A stretch of 64,000 nt of DNA from Neoarius graeffei (taxonomy: Eukaryota > Chordata > Actinopteri > Siluriformes > Ariidae): contig NC_083590.1 of NCBI RefSeq assembly GCF_027579695.1, positions 17,714,446-17,778,445 of the forward strand, given 5' to 3'. Each line of letters starts with the position of its first letter. Position 1 is the first letter of the stretch. The notes beneath the pieces were generated by a model, which saw only the letters and a program-made list of their open reading frames with translations, searched no databases and had not been told where the DNA came from. Positions 1 to 9,162 of this stretch are shown one piece after another. A program made the position numbers and the translations under genes.

Positions 1-344
1 CCTGGGGGGACTGAAAAAGAAGGAAGTATGACCACGATTATTTAAAGTTTGGATTTTCATGGACTGGATCTGAAGATGCTCCACTGCCACAGTGTGTTGT
101 CTGCCAAGAGGTGCTAGCTAACAATGCTATGAGATGTTTAAAATGTGTAAAAAAAAAAAGATGTTTAAAAAAGCACAGATGTTTAAAATGTGAAAAAGAA
201 AAAAATAAAAATGTGTACAACAACCATTTTTTAAAAATACGAATGGAACATTAAGTATAGCAACAACAAAAATTGTAAGGGGGGCGCTGTTGTTTATTTG
301 CTCTCCGAGGGGGGGCTGACTCTCCCACACTTTGAAAACCCCTG
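1..344 (+). mobile_element. hAT element, right part only
   Basis: The right terminus reads TTTGAAAACCCCTG at 331-344, a hAT-like end (inverse CAGGGGTTTTCAAA). The left end lies outside the window, so the target duplication cannot be checked. Inside is a short BED-type N-terminal coding remnant followed by A-rich degenerate sequence. Probably a non-autonomous, internally deleted copy. Confidence 0.55.
23..160 (+). pseudogene. hAT transposase N-terminal fragment (ZBED/FAM200/SCAND3-like)
   Basis: The frame starting with the codons for KYDHDYLKFGFSW continues to PQCVVCQEVLANNAMR. This is the N-terminal signature of ZBED5/FAM200/SCAND3-like hAT transposases: a YLKFGF-W block, then a CxxC zinc-finger half. 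The histidine half of the finger and the RNase H-like catalytic core are missing because the sequence turns A-rich and degenerate. It cannot make a working transposase. Family assignment rests on the motif; the element identity is inferred from the adjacent hAT terminus. Confidence 0.5.
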
Positions 345-730
345 GTCTAGTAGATCATTGCTTGTAACCATCACTTTGGAGCCACAAAAACCAATAATTG
401 AGAACACTCGCAATTCATTCCTAGATGCTTTTTTATTGTACAATGAATATCTGTAAAATTAAGTTATGTATTGATTATTGTACATTGAATACCTGTAAAA
501 TTTACATTTGGTTATCATTAATTGTACATGGAATCCCAGGGAAATGTACAAGTTATTCTGTAATGTTGTTTACATTTCACTGTATTTTTAACAGGATTAT
601 TCTGGCAACCAGCTGCCACTATTTTTCTGTAAAAACAACGGATTTTTTTTTTTTTACAGTGCAATTATGGAGTTGGATGGCAGCCGACTCTCCACAAAGG
701 TGCAAGTCCTTAAAAACCGGCTCCTCCAGT
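345..730. other. No gene; A/T-rich repeat-like sequence
   Basis: Contains short variants of TGTAAAAT and TGTACA-type words and a T11 run ending in TTTACAGTG, resembling teleost MITE sequence. No convincing coding frame is seen. Confidence 0.4.
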
Positions 731-905
731 CAGGGGCGGTCCTGGGGGCAGGCCGACCGGGCAGCCGCCTGGGGCGGCATCACGGGGGGGCGGCACGAGC
801 GCGGGCACGAACCCCCGCCCCCCCAAAAGGTCCCCCCCCCCAAAAAAAAAAAAACCCTGAAAAAAAAAACAAGACGGGCGGGTGTGTGTGTGAGCATTTT
901 GGATG
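731..905 (+). mobile_element. GC-rich hAT-like terminal fragment
   Basis: Starts CAGGGGCGGTCCTGG and is very G/C-rich, with A and C homopolymers. A related fragment lies at 3427-3585; both share the block GGGCGGCACGAGCGCGGGC. The second fragment ends ATCGCCACTG, whose reverse complement begins CAGTGGCGAT like this left end. The two appear to be separate truncated copies of one repeat family. Confidence 0.4.
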
Positions 906-1059
906 GGGAAGCCCAATAGACCCTTTTCACTGAAGTCACCGGAAACCGGAAGTAAACCCTGCGCCATATTGGAAGACCAACAAACTCGTGATTAGGGGGA
1001 AATAACTGCAGCGCGCGGAATTTAAACCCACGAGGCACTTGATTCATCATAAACCTACA

Positions 1060-1210
1060 ATGGTAAACTTTTGTGCTGTGTTAGGGTGTTCCAACAAAGC
1101 TGATGGGAAAGGTGAAAAGAAGTTGTTCTTCAGAATATCAGCTGTGATTGAGACACAAGCAAACCAAGGAGCTTTCTGCCAGGAGACAGAGAATAAGCAG
1201 CGGTCTCAAA
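1060..1210 (+). pseudogene. THAP zinc-finger start exon, frameshifted
   Basis: ATG at 1060 opens MVNFCAVLGCSNK, the N-terminal C-x4-C half of a C2CH THAP DNA-binding domain. After about 28 codons a one-base shift moves to the frame reading RHKQTKELSARRQR, which matches the next THAP segment. The distal C-x2-H half is not found. In DNA transposons this domain binds the element ends; here it is broken. Element A's left end lies 140 bp upstream. Confidence 0.5.
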
Positions 1211-1370
1211 AGTAGCCGGTCACCGGCGGCAAATCGCCGGCTATGGCTTGTTATGCCGCCGGCTATTGTCAGTCGAGTCAAAAAATTTAATATTAAATAT
1301 CTGACAGCAAAAAAAGTTGTGAACGTAAATTACATCCACTATGTCATGTATGTCCGTTGCCGCGTCAACT

Positions 1371-1535
1371 GTGTTTACATCCTCGACACGAGTGCAGCCG
1401 TTACTGCCGCCTGTGTTGCCAGATTGTGTTTACATCCTGGACACGAGTGCAGCCGTGACTGCCGCCTGTGTTGCCAGATTGTGTTTATATCCTCGGAACG
1501 AGTGCAGCCATTACTGCTGCCTGTGTTGCCAGATT
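1371..1535. repeat. 55-bp tandem repeat, three copies
   Basis: Units start at 1371, 1426 and 1481 with GTGTTTACATCCT or close variants and end with TGTTGCCAGATT. Period is exactly 55 bp, with a few substitutions between units. The last unit runs into the short inverted-repeat element at 1525. Confidence 0.8.
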
Positions 1536-1629
1536 GGGAGGTTTCCCGCCCAATCTGGGCGGTTTTAAGTTCATTTTGGCGGGATTTGAACATATTTTGG
1601 GCTGTAAAACGTCAGCAGTATCTGGCAAC
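1525..1629. repeat. Short GTTGCCAGAT inverted-repeat element
   Basis: Begins GTTGCCAGATTGGG and ends with the inverse ATCTGGCAAC, about 105 bp in all. A shorter diverged copy lies at about 62055-62138 inside a MITE, so this is a dispersed repeat. Confidence 0.6.
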
Positions 1630-2296
1630 ATATTTTTTTTTACTTAATACAAGAAATTAATGGATGCCAACGTTTTTGCCAAAATGTTATTTTATTTTCC
1701 ATTGTTTAGGCAGCTTCAGCATCATACTGTGAGATTCTGTTCAAATTGTTTTTTTTCTTCTATGAAGCCTGAGCCATTTATTTTATTAGTTTATAATTAT
1801 TGTTTAATTTAGTCTTCAGGAGAGACTGCCTGCACACAGTACTAGTATTAATAGTTTTTTTTCTTACATGAAAGCTGAGGCATTTATATTATATTTTAAG
1901 GTAACTTCATGTTGTGCTGTGAGGTTCTCTGCACTTTAACTTTTGAACCAACAGGTGCATTTGGATAAGTAAAGCCTATTTTTCTGCATTTTTGTAGTCC
2001 TGGTAATCTTTTATATTGGTAAAGTTGTTTATAGGATCATTTCTCAGTGTCTGTTTTTTTAATCAATAGTTTTTCAGTAATAACTTAATATTTAACATAT
2101 CACTCAATTTTAAACAACCCCCGCGCCTCCCCCATAGTCTCCAAAATTTCTGTGAGAAACACTGGTGTGCGTAACAACGCTAATCAAGCTTAAGCTAGAC
2201 GACCCGCCTCAAATACCCGTCCCGGGTAAATGTTATCCCAATTTTAGATGGCCTGTTCCAAACCATCCCACCCCATGAAAAATTCATACTTGCATA

Positions 2297-2310
<14 letters not shown>

Positions 2311-2370
<60 letters not shown>
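2311..2370. repeat. (AT)n microsatellite
   Basis: About 60 bp of uninterrupted AT dinucleotides. Both strands stay open here only because the dinucleotide encodes alternating Tyr/Ile. Confidence 0.95.
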
Positions 2371-2373
<3 letters not shown>

Positions 2374-2761
2374 CCTGCATGCTTTGCGTGCATTATGTCT
2401 GCCGCTGGCAGACATTTTACCATTTTGCACCCTGCTGTAAATTATTTGTACCCTGCTATTCTCCCAAACTTTGAAGCCCCTGAATAAGTGCATTACTGAG
2501 TGTCCCTGAGCAAAGGAGAGCCTGAACGTTCCAACTTCCCTATTAATTGTTTATTGGTTGTTTGTAAAAATGTATCAATTGTTGCCCTTCCCACGGGAAT
2601 CATCGCGGACTCGAAAGACGAGACCTGACGAGTTAGTTCATTGGTAGCAGAACAAAATGTCTGGACACAAATCGGGTTTTCAGAAAAGGAAAGAAAATAA
2701 ACGGAGGGTCGAAAATACAAAAAAGGAGGCAGAAAATGCAAAACGAGTTTGAAGGTAGGAC

Positions 2762-2873
2762 AAATGGTTACTTTTCTGAGGCAGCCCGCCGTGGCTGCAG
2801 GCTTTCAGTTGTCATTGAATGGTTACTTTTCTGAGGCAGCCCTCCTTGGCTGCCTGCAGGCTTATTTATTATA
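2762..2873. repeat. Imperfect direct duplication of about 55 bp
   Basis: GGTTACTTTTCTGAGGCAGC occurs at 2766 and again at about 2820, each followed by a CC(G/T)(C/T)C..GGCTGC tract. Lies inside element A. Confidence 0.6.
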
Positions 2874-3426
2874 GCCCATTTAGTTAAAATAGTTGGTATA
2901 AAATATAGTTATGTGATGGTTGTCCTGATTTAGACTGGTTTTTTTTTTTTTTTTTTGGGGGGGGGTTGCGCGATGTTGCACCCGGGTCCAGATTAGGGCT
3001 GAACCGGCCCTGGCTACATTTCAGGTGTAGTTTGTTTTATGAATGTGTGTACTTGGTCTTCCAATATGGCGCTTAACAAAATCTCGCGGCGCGGTGACGT
3101 CATGCGGTAGCCCTCGATACCAAAGTTGCGCAGGTGACGTCATCAGTGTGTGTGTGTGTGTGTGTGTGTGCCTAACTTGTCGTAGCCCCATAATATGCAC
3201 AATCCTGCCAGCAGAACGTTGTACTAGTCATCAAAAAGACTTTACTACCATAGTACTACACTACTATGACATTACACAGAGTCTTAAGTAATACATTACG
3301 ACTTGATCATTGCCATTCTGGTAACAGCAAATTTATAACGGGCCGTGTCCGTGACGTACAACACACGACGAGAAGTGTTTAAATGACCATGTAAAGCTGT
3401 TAACATTCTGTTGGCTAATACAGAGC

Positions 3427-3585
3427 CCAACGCGGGGGGCGGCACGAGCGCGGGCGCGAAAAAAAAATGGTCCCAAAAAAAAAAGGTCCCCCAAAAAAAA
3501 CCCCCGAAAAAAAAAAGACGGGCGGGGGGGGGGGCGCCAGCAGGGGGTTTCGCCCAAGGAGTAAATCACTCTAGGATCGCCACTG
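3427..3585 (+). mobile_element. GC-rich hAT-like right-end fragment
   Basis: Shares GGGCGGCACGAGCGCGGGC with 731-905, followed by A8-A10 and G10 homopolymers and a right end ...AGGATCGCCACTG. Non-coding; open frames here are lysine- or glycine-rich artefacts. Confidence 0.4.
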
Positions 3586-3830
3586 CCTCCAGTGATCTTT
3601 TCAACTTGTGTCCTCTCAACATATGCAGTGCTAGTTGGATAACACGCGCGCGCGCACACGCATACGTATTGTCTCTCACATACAGCATTGCTGATCATTT
3701 GAATTAGAGATGAGAGTGACTATGTCTAATGGGGTGAAATAGAGATCTTGCAGTCACGTGACCGGAAAGTACACAACCGCCATCTTGTCGGTAAAAAACA
3801 CAGCTGAATACTGCTGCACTCGTGTACAGA

Positions 3831-4135
3831 ATGGATCAGTTTCAACCGATGGACTACACGGCTCATTTTTCTAATGAACAGATAACTAGATATATGTCTA
3901 AAATAAACGATCTACAGATTTGTGACCCTTATGGCTTACCGGACGGAGTTTTCACGACCGGATTTTGAACTGCCAGTGGAATACCCAGACGTAATTACCT
4001 CATTAACTTTCCCTTGCTGTTCAGTGGTGAAGCACTGCGTGCTTATAAATCTCTGGACAGTTATCTCTACAGAAATTCAGGATTTGTCAGCGACTCAGAT
4101 GTGGCATCTTGTAAACAAGAATCCTCATTGGACGG
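3831..4135 (+). pseudogene. YqaJ/SWIM-protein first exon (broken)
   Basis: ATG at 3831 opens MDQFQPMDY and runs through INDLQICDPYGLPDGVF, then RPDFELPVEYPDVI and GEALRAYKSLDSY, ending at a GTAAGT splice donor (GT at 4136). These blocks line up with the exons at 13800-14126 (FDPYD...YPDIVNYL...DDLKAYKGLQAY) and 35349-35687. Frameshifts occur near 3955 and 4015. In ISL2EU-type elements a YqaJ-family nuclease protein with a SWIM finger is the second gene; the nuclease exon itself is not present here. Assignment is by internal comparison plus family knowledge. Confidence 0.5.
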
Positions 4136-4422
4136 GTAAGTCACTTAAGTATTGAGTATTGCACTGACCAGCCGATTGTAGAATAGAATAAGGTAATTCC
4201 AGCTGTTATTCCAAATCGTCCGTCTTGTTTACATGGATCTGGCGTTGGAGAGGTAGAGGCTTGGCAGTGGAGGTTTGAGTGGCTGTTTTCTGAGCTTAGT
4301 CAACAGGCCGGCTCTGCCTGCAGCCTCGCTTTTGCTTCCGCTCCCGACACCGCCTCCTTCGCTTTGCTTCCGATAACAATCCACGGAGATCCCGCTGGTC
4401 TCGCTATCTCATCCGGAATGTT

Positions 4423-4800
4423 CTCATCTCATCTCATTATCTCAAGCCGCTTTATCCTTCTACAGGGTCGCAGGCAAGCTGGAGCCTATCCCAGCTGACT
4501 ACGGGCGAAAGGCGGGGTACACCCTGGACAAGTCGCCAGGTCATCACAGGGCTGACACATAGACACAGACAACCATTCACACTCACATTCACACCTACGC
4601 TCAATTTAGAGTCACCAGTTAACCTAACCTGCATGTCTTTGGACTGTGGGGGAAACCGGAGCACCCGGAGGAAACCCACGCGGACACAGGGAGAACATGC
4701 AAACTCCACACAGAAAGGCCCTCGCCGGCCCTGGGGCTCGAACTCAGGACCTTCTTGCTGTGAGGCGACAGCGCTAACCACTACACCACCGTGCCGCCCC
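4423..4800 (-). mobile_element. DANA/mermaid-type SINE, complete
   Basis: The tRNA-like head (GGGGCGGCACGGTGGTGTAG on the minus strand) lies at the 4800 end; box B-like GTTCGAGCCC follows. Next come the conserved GTTTGCATGTTCTCCC core and a tail of TGAGAT/GATGAG repeats. Flanked by a perfect 12-bp target duplication ATCCGGAATGTT at 4411-4422 and 4801-4812. Other copies: 18198-18584 and about 34093-34454. Confidence 0.9.
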
Positions 4801-5246
4801 ATCCGGAATGTTTTTTTTTTTTTCTCTCATCCGGAATGTTGTGCATGCGATGGAAATCGCTACAAACCGTCATTTTCTGCTGGAAACCAATGTCCAGTAA
4901 GTCCATACGGTTGTAGTGGATATTGAAGTCCGGTACAGACGAACAACACGCAAAAATACACACAAAAAACATATAAACGTGCACAGGTAGGGAGAGCTTG
5001 TAGCCGCAGCCGTTGTAGTAGAATTGTATATAGTAGGTTTTTCCAGAAGAAAAGGTAGAAGTAAAAGCAGAAGTAGAAGGCGGAATATAGCGTTTGACCG
5101 ACAAGATGGCGTCTGTCACAATCTGGATCGGCTGTGATGTCACATGCAAGTGCTCCATTGAATGGAACGCCATCAAGGAACGTTAACCAATGAATGACAC
5201 TCTGTGACTCAAGCCGTGTTTCATTGCTCAGAAGAGGATGGCTCAT

Positions 5247-5280
5247 ACCTGGAAAAGAGACCTGTAAAAAAACAGCCTAT
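5247..5280 (+). repeat. 34-bp direct repeat, left copy
   Basis: Identical base for base to 6721-6754. The two copies abut the two ends of the THAP element at 5281-6720. Far too long for an ordinary transposon target duplication. Confidence 0.9.
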
Positions 5281-6720
5281 GGACCCTTTTCACGTGACGT
5301 CATGACAAACGCGGCCGCCATTTTGGACATGTACTACCAGTAGTTTACCACAGCCAGCATTGAGGAACGGCAGCAAAGAAAGTGTTTATTTTCAGCAAGA
5401 CTTCTATCATGCCACTATATTGTTGTGCACCTGGATGTAGTAACCATCAACAAACAAGGCAAGGGTTATCATTTTATCGGATCCTGACGGAGAAGATGGA
5501 TAGCGGCCATAAACAGGAAAGATTGGCAGCCCTCGGCATACCAGCGCTTGTGTAGTGACCACTTTGTTGGAGGTAAGATGAATAAAATTAGCCAGAAAAG
5601 GCATTACATTGCTGTTAACATTCTGTGACGGCGAGTGTGTAACCAAATGGGCTAAAATAACCCATTGTAGCCTCTTTGTTCTTCTGTAGTAGCTATTAGC
5701 TAACGACATTAGCTAGCGTTGTGTTCCTTTGCTGTTGGTAGACTGTAGGACAGATCAGAGGCAGTGTCCTACAAACAGCGCTTAATTTGAGGGGGAGCAA
5801 GCCGGAGCGCGCTCCGGAACCTCGGGCGTTGGCTCCGGCAGCTATTTACACTGGATCCGGTGATCCGACACCTCTTTTGACTATGTAACAAACAAACAAA
5901 CAAACAAACAAAAAAATTTAAATTAAATTTAAAAAATGCAAGTTTATTTAGTGTTAATGTCTGATTTTGATATCTGTCTTGTTGGTGATTTCTCTCATGA
6001 CATCCACAACATCCACAAAATATCTGCAGATGAACTTAATTTGCAGTGTTATTACAAAACATGCCCAGAAGCGCAGCGCCGTGTCCCCCTCCCCCCCTCT
6101 TTTTTTTCCGCACCGGAGCCGCTCATCCTCTGCGCTCCGGGACCTCCCACTTTACAAATTAAGCACTGCCTACAAATAAGTGTTCAAAACAAGAGGAACA
6201 TGTATTTGTCTCTTAAATCCAGGCCGTTCCCTGTAATCTGTAACAACGGTTGGAGAAAGTAATGGCAAATAGTGAGTGCACAAACCATAGAAGGTAAACT
6301 GTACACAGCGCCAGGGCAGTGTGATGGTATGTCTACTTTTAGATTGTGTTAGCATATCAATGAACACACTCGTCACTCGACGAGTTTCACATCTTTACGA
6401 CGGATACTTAAATGTGTGTTAGGTATTATTGTTGCAGTCTAAGCAGTCATTGTAGCAGCTAGATGAGCGAGAACCGAAAGGGTCTGTGCCATAAACCGTT
6501 ATTTCTGTATGGCGTTGCTAATGTGTCGTTACTGTTATTTCTCCCTCTGCTCGCCCTGTAAATGCCCTACGTCGCTGGATAGCGAAGGTGTTTTCTGCAT
6601 CTCGCTCCTTTTTCTTGTATGTTCTCCGTTTGTCGCCTACCTCGCATTCAAACCAATTCGAGCCGAAGTCCGCTACATGTCCAAAATGGTGGTTGCGTTT
6701 ACGAAGGTCACGTGACTGAA
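5281..6720 (+). mobile_element. ISL2EU-like element C (THAP type)
   Basis: The left end contains TTTTCACGTGACGTCATGAC and then CCGCCATTTTGGACATGTA. The right end is inverse-related: ACATGTCCAAAATGGTGG then GTCACGTGACTGAA. It holds a THAP first exon with a splice donor, an (AAAC)n tract at about 5887-5912 and an A/T-rich middle. No transposase catalytic core is present, so it is an internally deleted copy. Confidence 0.6.
5409..5572 (+). pseudogene. THAP domain exon, one frameshift
   Basis: ATG at 5409 opens MPLYCCAPGCSNHQQ and reaches GLSFYRILTEK. A shift of frame near 5490 then gives RWIAAINRKDWQPS and RLCSDHFVG, ending at a GTAAGA donor (GT at 5573). All four C2CH zinc ligands of a THAP domain are visible across the two frames (CAPGC and CSDH). 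The distance between the halves fits a THAP domain. In transposons this domain recognises the terminal sequence. Present as one exon only; the downstream transposase is missing. Confidence 0.65.
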
Positions 6721-6754
6721 ACCTGGAAAAGAGACCTGTAAAAAAACAGCCTAT
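6721..6754 (+). repeat. 34-bp direct repeat, right copy
   Basis: Perfect match to 5247-5280, directly adjoining the right end of element C. Confidence 0.9.
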
Positions 6755-6764
6755 AACTCCTTTA

Positions 6765-7441
6765 TGGCCCTTTTCCACTACCCTTTTTCAGCTCGCTTCA
6801 GCTCACTTCAGCCCGACACGGCTCGCGTTTCGACTACCAAAAACCAGCATGACTCAGCTCGCTTCAGCCCTGCTTAGCCCCTAAAACTCGCACCGTTTTG
6901 GAGTGGGGCTGAAGCGAGCCAAACCGTGCCGAGTGAGGCTGGGGGCGTGAGGAGACACCCCCCTGTGCACTGATTGGTGAGGAGGAGTGTCCTCACATGC
7001 CCACACATGCCCCGCGAGCGCGCTGGGATCTGTAAACACCGTAAACCCGGAAGAAGGAGAAGAATTACGAATTATGAGAATTTCTGAAGCCTTATGCGCC
7101 TTGCCTCATCTATACGCTCTTGCCAGTATCTGTTGGCGTTGTCGGTGACAACAAGCCACAGCACCAAGACCAGCAACACTAACGACTCCATGTTTATTGT
7201 TTACTATTCGGGTCGTGAGACTACTGCTTAAAAGCTCACTGATGTCACTGTTTGCGCTGCTTAACGACATCACCTGACGTCCACCCACTTTCGCTAACTC
7301 CACCCAATGTGTCCACCCACTTCCAGCCAGCACGGTTCAGCGCGGTTGTAGTCGAAATGCAACTCCAACAGCCCCGCTCAGCCCGACTCAGCACGGCACG
7401 GCTCAGCCCGACTCAGCCGCGTTTGTAGTGGAAAAGCGGCA
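6765..7441. mobile_element. PIF/Harbinger-type MITE with TTA target site
   Basis: Left end TGGCCCTTTTCCACTAC, right end inverse GTAGTGGAAAAGCGGCA. The 3-bp duplication TTA lies at 6762-6764 and 7442-7444. Internal sequence is full of CAGC(T/C)CG-type repeats in both arms (GCTCGCTTCAGC, CCGACTCAGC). No coding. The TTA duplication is the basis for the superfamily call. Confidence 0.75.
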
Positions 7442-7444
7442 TTA

Positions 7445-8456
7445 GTTAACACAGGACTTTGCTGCAAGGCATGGGAATGAGTCAGAGTGGCGGACTGCTT
7501 GCATTGTTAGATTTAAAGAACGTCGTTGGCTTTACAGACTAAACATTGGTTAATTTAAGGGACTTGTTGGGTATTGCACTGAAATCTTGGGAGTCCCAGT
7601 AGGTGGTACTGGTTTGTGATTGTTGGCTTGATTATATTTTTGTTAGATTGTATAAAAAAGACGACATTTGTTCTTGTCAGTCCTCACTTGACATGCTGGA
7701 TCAGACAATATTTTTGAGCAAGGAGCTTAGTTTATCTTTTTACTGTTGTCTGAAGTATAACGATTTTACAAAAGCACCCAATATATGATATTCATTATGT
7801 TGTCATTTTATTTTGAGTTTTTTACTTGGCACAGTGGTCAATTTGTTAAGAACAAAGCTGTGGAGGGTTACATAACTTTCCCCAACTGAAGTCTTCAGCT
7901 TGTTTTTGTTTTATGCTGTTAGACTTTTTGTTTGCATTGGTAATGCTGCCAAATGTCAACAAAGTGACTTGTTGGGTATTGCACTGAAATCTTGGGAGTC
8001 CTCGAACATCTCCCAGTAGGCATTACTGGTTTTTGATTGATATTTTGATATATTTAATATTACATTTTTAAATGAAAGCTGTCATTTAACCCAATTGATA
8101 CCACATTGATAATTACGACTTAAGTCTTGAGCTTGTTTTGGGCTGTTACACGTTTTGTTTGCATTGGTAATGCTGCCAAATGTTTTCTGTTTATAGATAG
8201 CCTAAGGTTTTTTTATGCACTTAAAGATGCCCGTGCACTTTACAACAAAGGCGAAGGCTTTTTTTTTCTTTAAAGTAACTTGAATCACCTTTCTATTTTT
8301 TTGACATTGTAATCTGCCAAATGTTTAGTTTTTCAAATTGAAAGATGCACTTGGGCAAACAAATAAAACTGAGTTAAATACTTATTTTGTGTTGTGTACG
8401 GTACTTTTAAGTAGATATTGTTGGAACAAATACAGACAGTACAGAACGCAGAAATG
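7445..8456. other. No gene; imperfect local duplication
   Basis: The blocks GACTTGTTGGGTATTGCACT and CTTGGGAGTC occur at about 7560-7600 and again at about 7968-8010. A second pair, TTTGCATTGGTAATGCTGCC, recurs at about 7931 and 8160. The stretch is A/T-rich, with no coding exon recognised. Confidence 0.5.
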
Positions 8457-8705
8457 TAAATTAAACACAAGTTTATTAAATAAATCCAACATAACTCTGT
8501 TCACAAAATGCAACATGACGTTGTTAATTAAATCCAACATAACTCTGTTCACCAAATGCAACGTGATGTTAATTAAATCCAACATAACTTTGTCAGCTAA
8601 ATCCAACATGGCTTTATTTAATACCGTCCATGCAACTTTGTGTAGTAAATCTAACATAACTCTGTTGAATAAACTCAACATAACTGTATTCAATACATCT
8701 AAATT
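8457..8705. repeat. 24-bp degenerate minisatellite
   Basis: About ten units of the form AAATCCAACATAACTCTGTT plus about 4 bp, diverged by substitutions and one or two indels. Because the period is a multiple of three, both strands stay open (8-residue NKSNITLF-type repeats), but nothing else suggests a gene. Confidence 0.8.
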
Positions 8706-9162
8706 AACAGTTTCGTGGGACCGGTGGTCATAACTCGGTTAAGTAAATCCAATGTTTTATTTTTTTGAGTGATTTGTGCATAGGGCCCAGAATTTGGTGC
8801 TACGCCCCTGGGCAGCTCTATTGATCCTGGTGATCATACTTTATTTTTTCCACCGATTTTAATTGTTTTGAATGTTTTTTTAATAAGCTGATCAAAGACT
8901 ATACGGACCCGACGTCGCGTATGTGACGTCACCGCAAGTCTAGCGCCTTTCCAAATCTGTAGCAGGTCGCGGCCGGCGAGTAGCCTACATCAACATGCCA
9001 ATTTGTATAGCGTGGTTGGCGGAGTATTTCTGGACCAATAAGAAATGCATCCCTCGTGGGGATGACTAGACAGTTTGGTTGTAGTCCGTTTCTGACAGGT
9101 TAGGCGCAATTTTGATCTTTTAAAAGACAGCGAAATTTCACCTGATACTTTCACAGTTAGTA

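Larger units (their letters stand above)
917..3110 (+). mobile_element. ISL2EU-like element A (THAP type)
   Basis: The left end carries a CATATTGGAAGACC block at about 963-976; its inverse GGTCTTCCAATATGG is at 3054-3068. Both termini also carry a TGA(C/A)GTCA/TGACGTCA block. The same pair of ends brackets element E at 13216-14238, where an AT dinucleotide target duplication is clear. The interior holds a THAP start exon, tandem repeats, an (AT)n tract and no transposase core. The ISL2EU assignment (AT target, THAP and YqaJ partners) is from family knowledge and was not searched. Confidence 0.5.
3748..5165 (+). mobile_element. ISL2EU-like element B (YqaJ type)
   Basis: CGCCATCTTGTCGGT at about 3778-3792 is matched by its inverse ACCGACAAGATGGCG at about 5096-5110. 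Each lies inside a longer imperfect terminal inverted repeat (GTCACGTGAC on the left, GTGATGTCACATGC on the right). The exact ends and AT target duplication are not resolved. The interior holds the first coding exon of a YqaJ-type protein and a reverse-oriented SINE. Confidence 0.5.

Noticed and set aside
710-1050. Pro/Gly/Lys-rich frames around 700-1050 and 3333-3707
   Set aside because: Generated by homopolymers and GC-rich transposon ends; no conserved pattern.
2248-2493. Open frames on both strands over the (AT)n tract
   Set aside because: They exist only because AT repeats encode Tyr/Ile without stops.
4423-4800. tRNA gene
   Set aside because: The tRNA-like head belongs to a SINE with a core, tail and 12-bp target duplication; two more copies are present. 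No cloverleaf of a working tRNA was supported.
4452-4802. 116-codon minus-strand frame (and equivalents at 18289 and 34108)
   Set aside because: Lies wholly within the SINE and is repeated in each copy; SINE sequence, not a gene.
8457-8705. CRISPR-like regularly spaced repeats
   Set aside because: Units are contiguous and diverged with no unique spacers, no cas genes are present, and the setting is an animal genome. It is a minisatellite.
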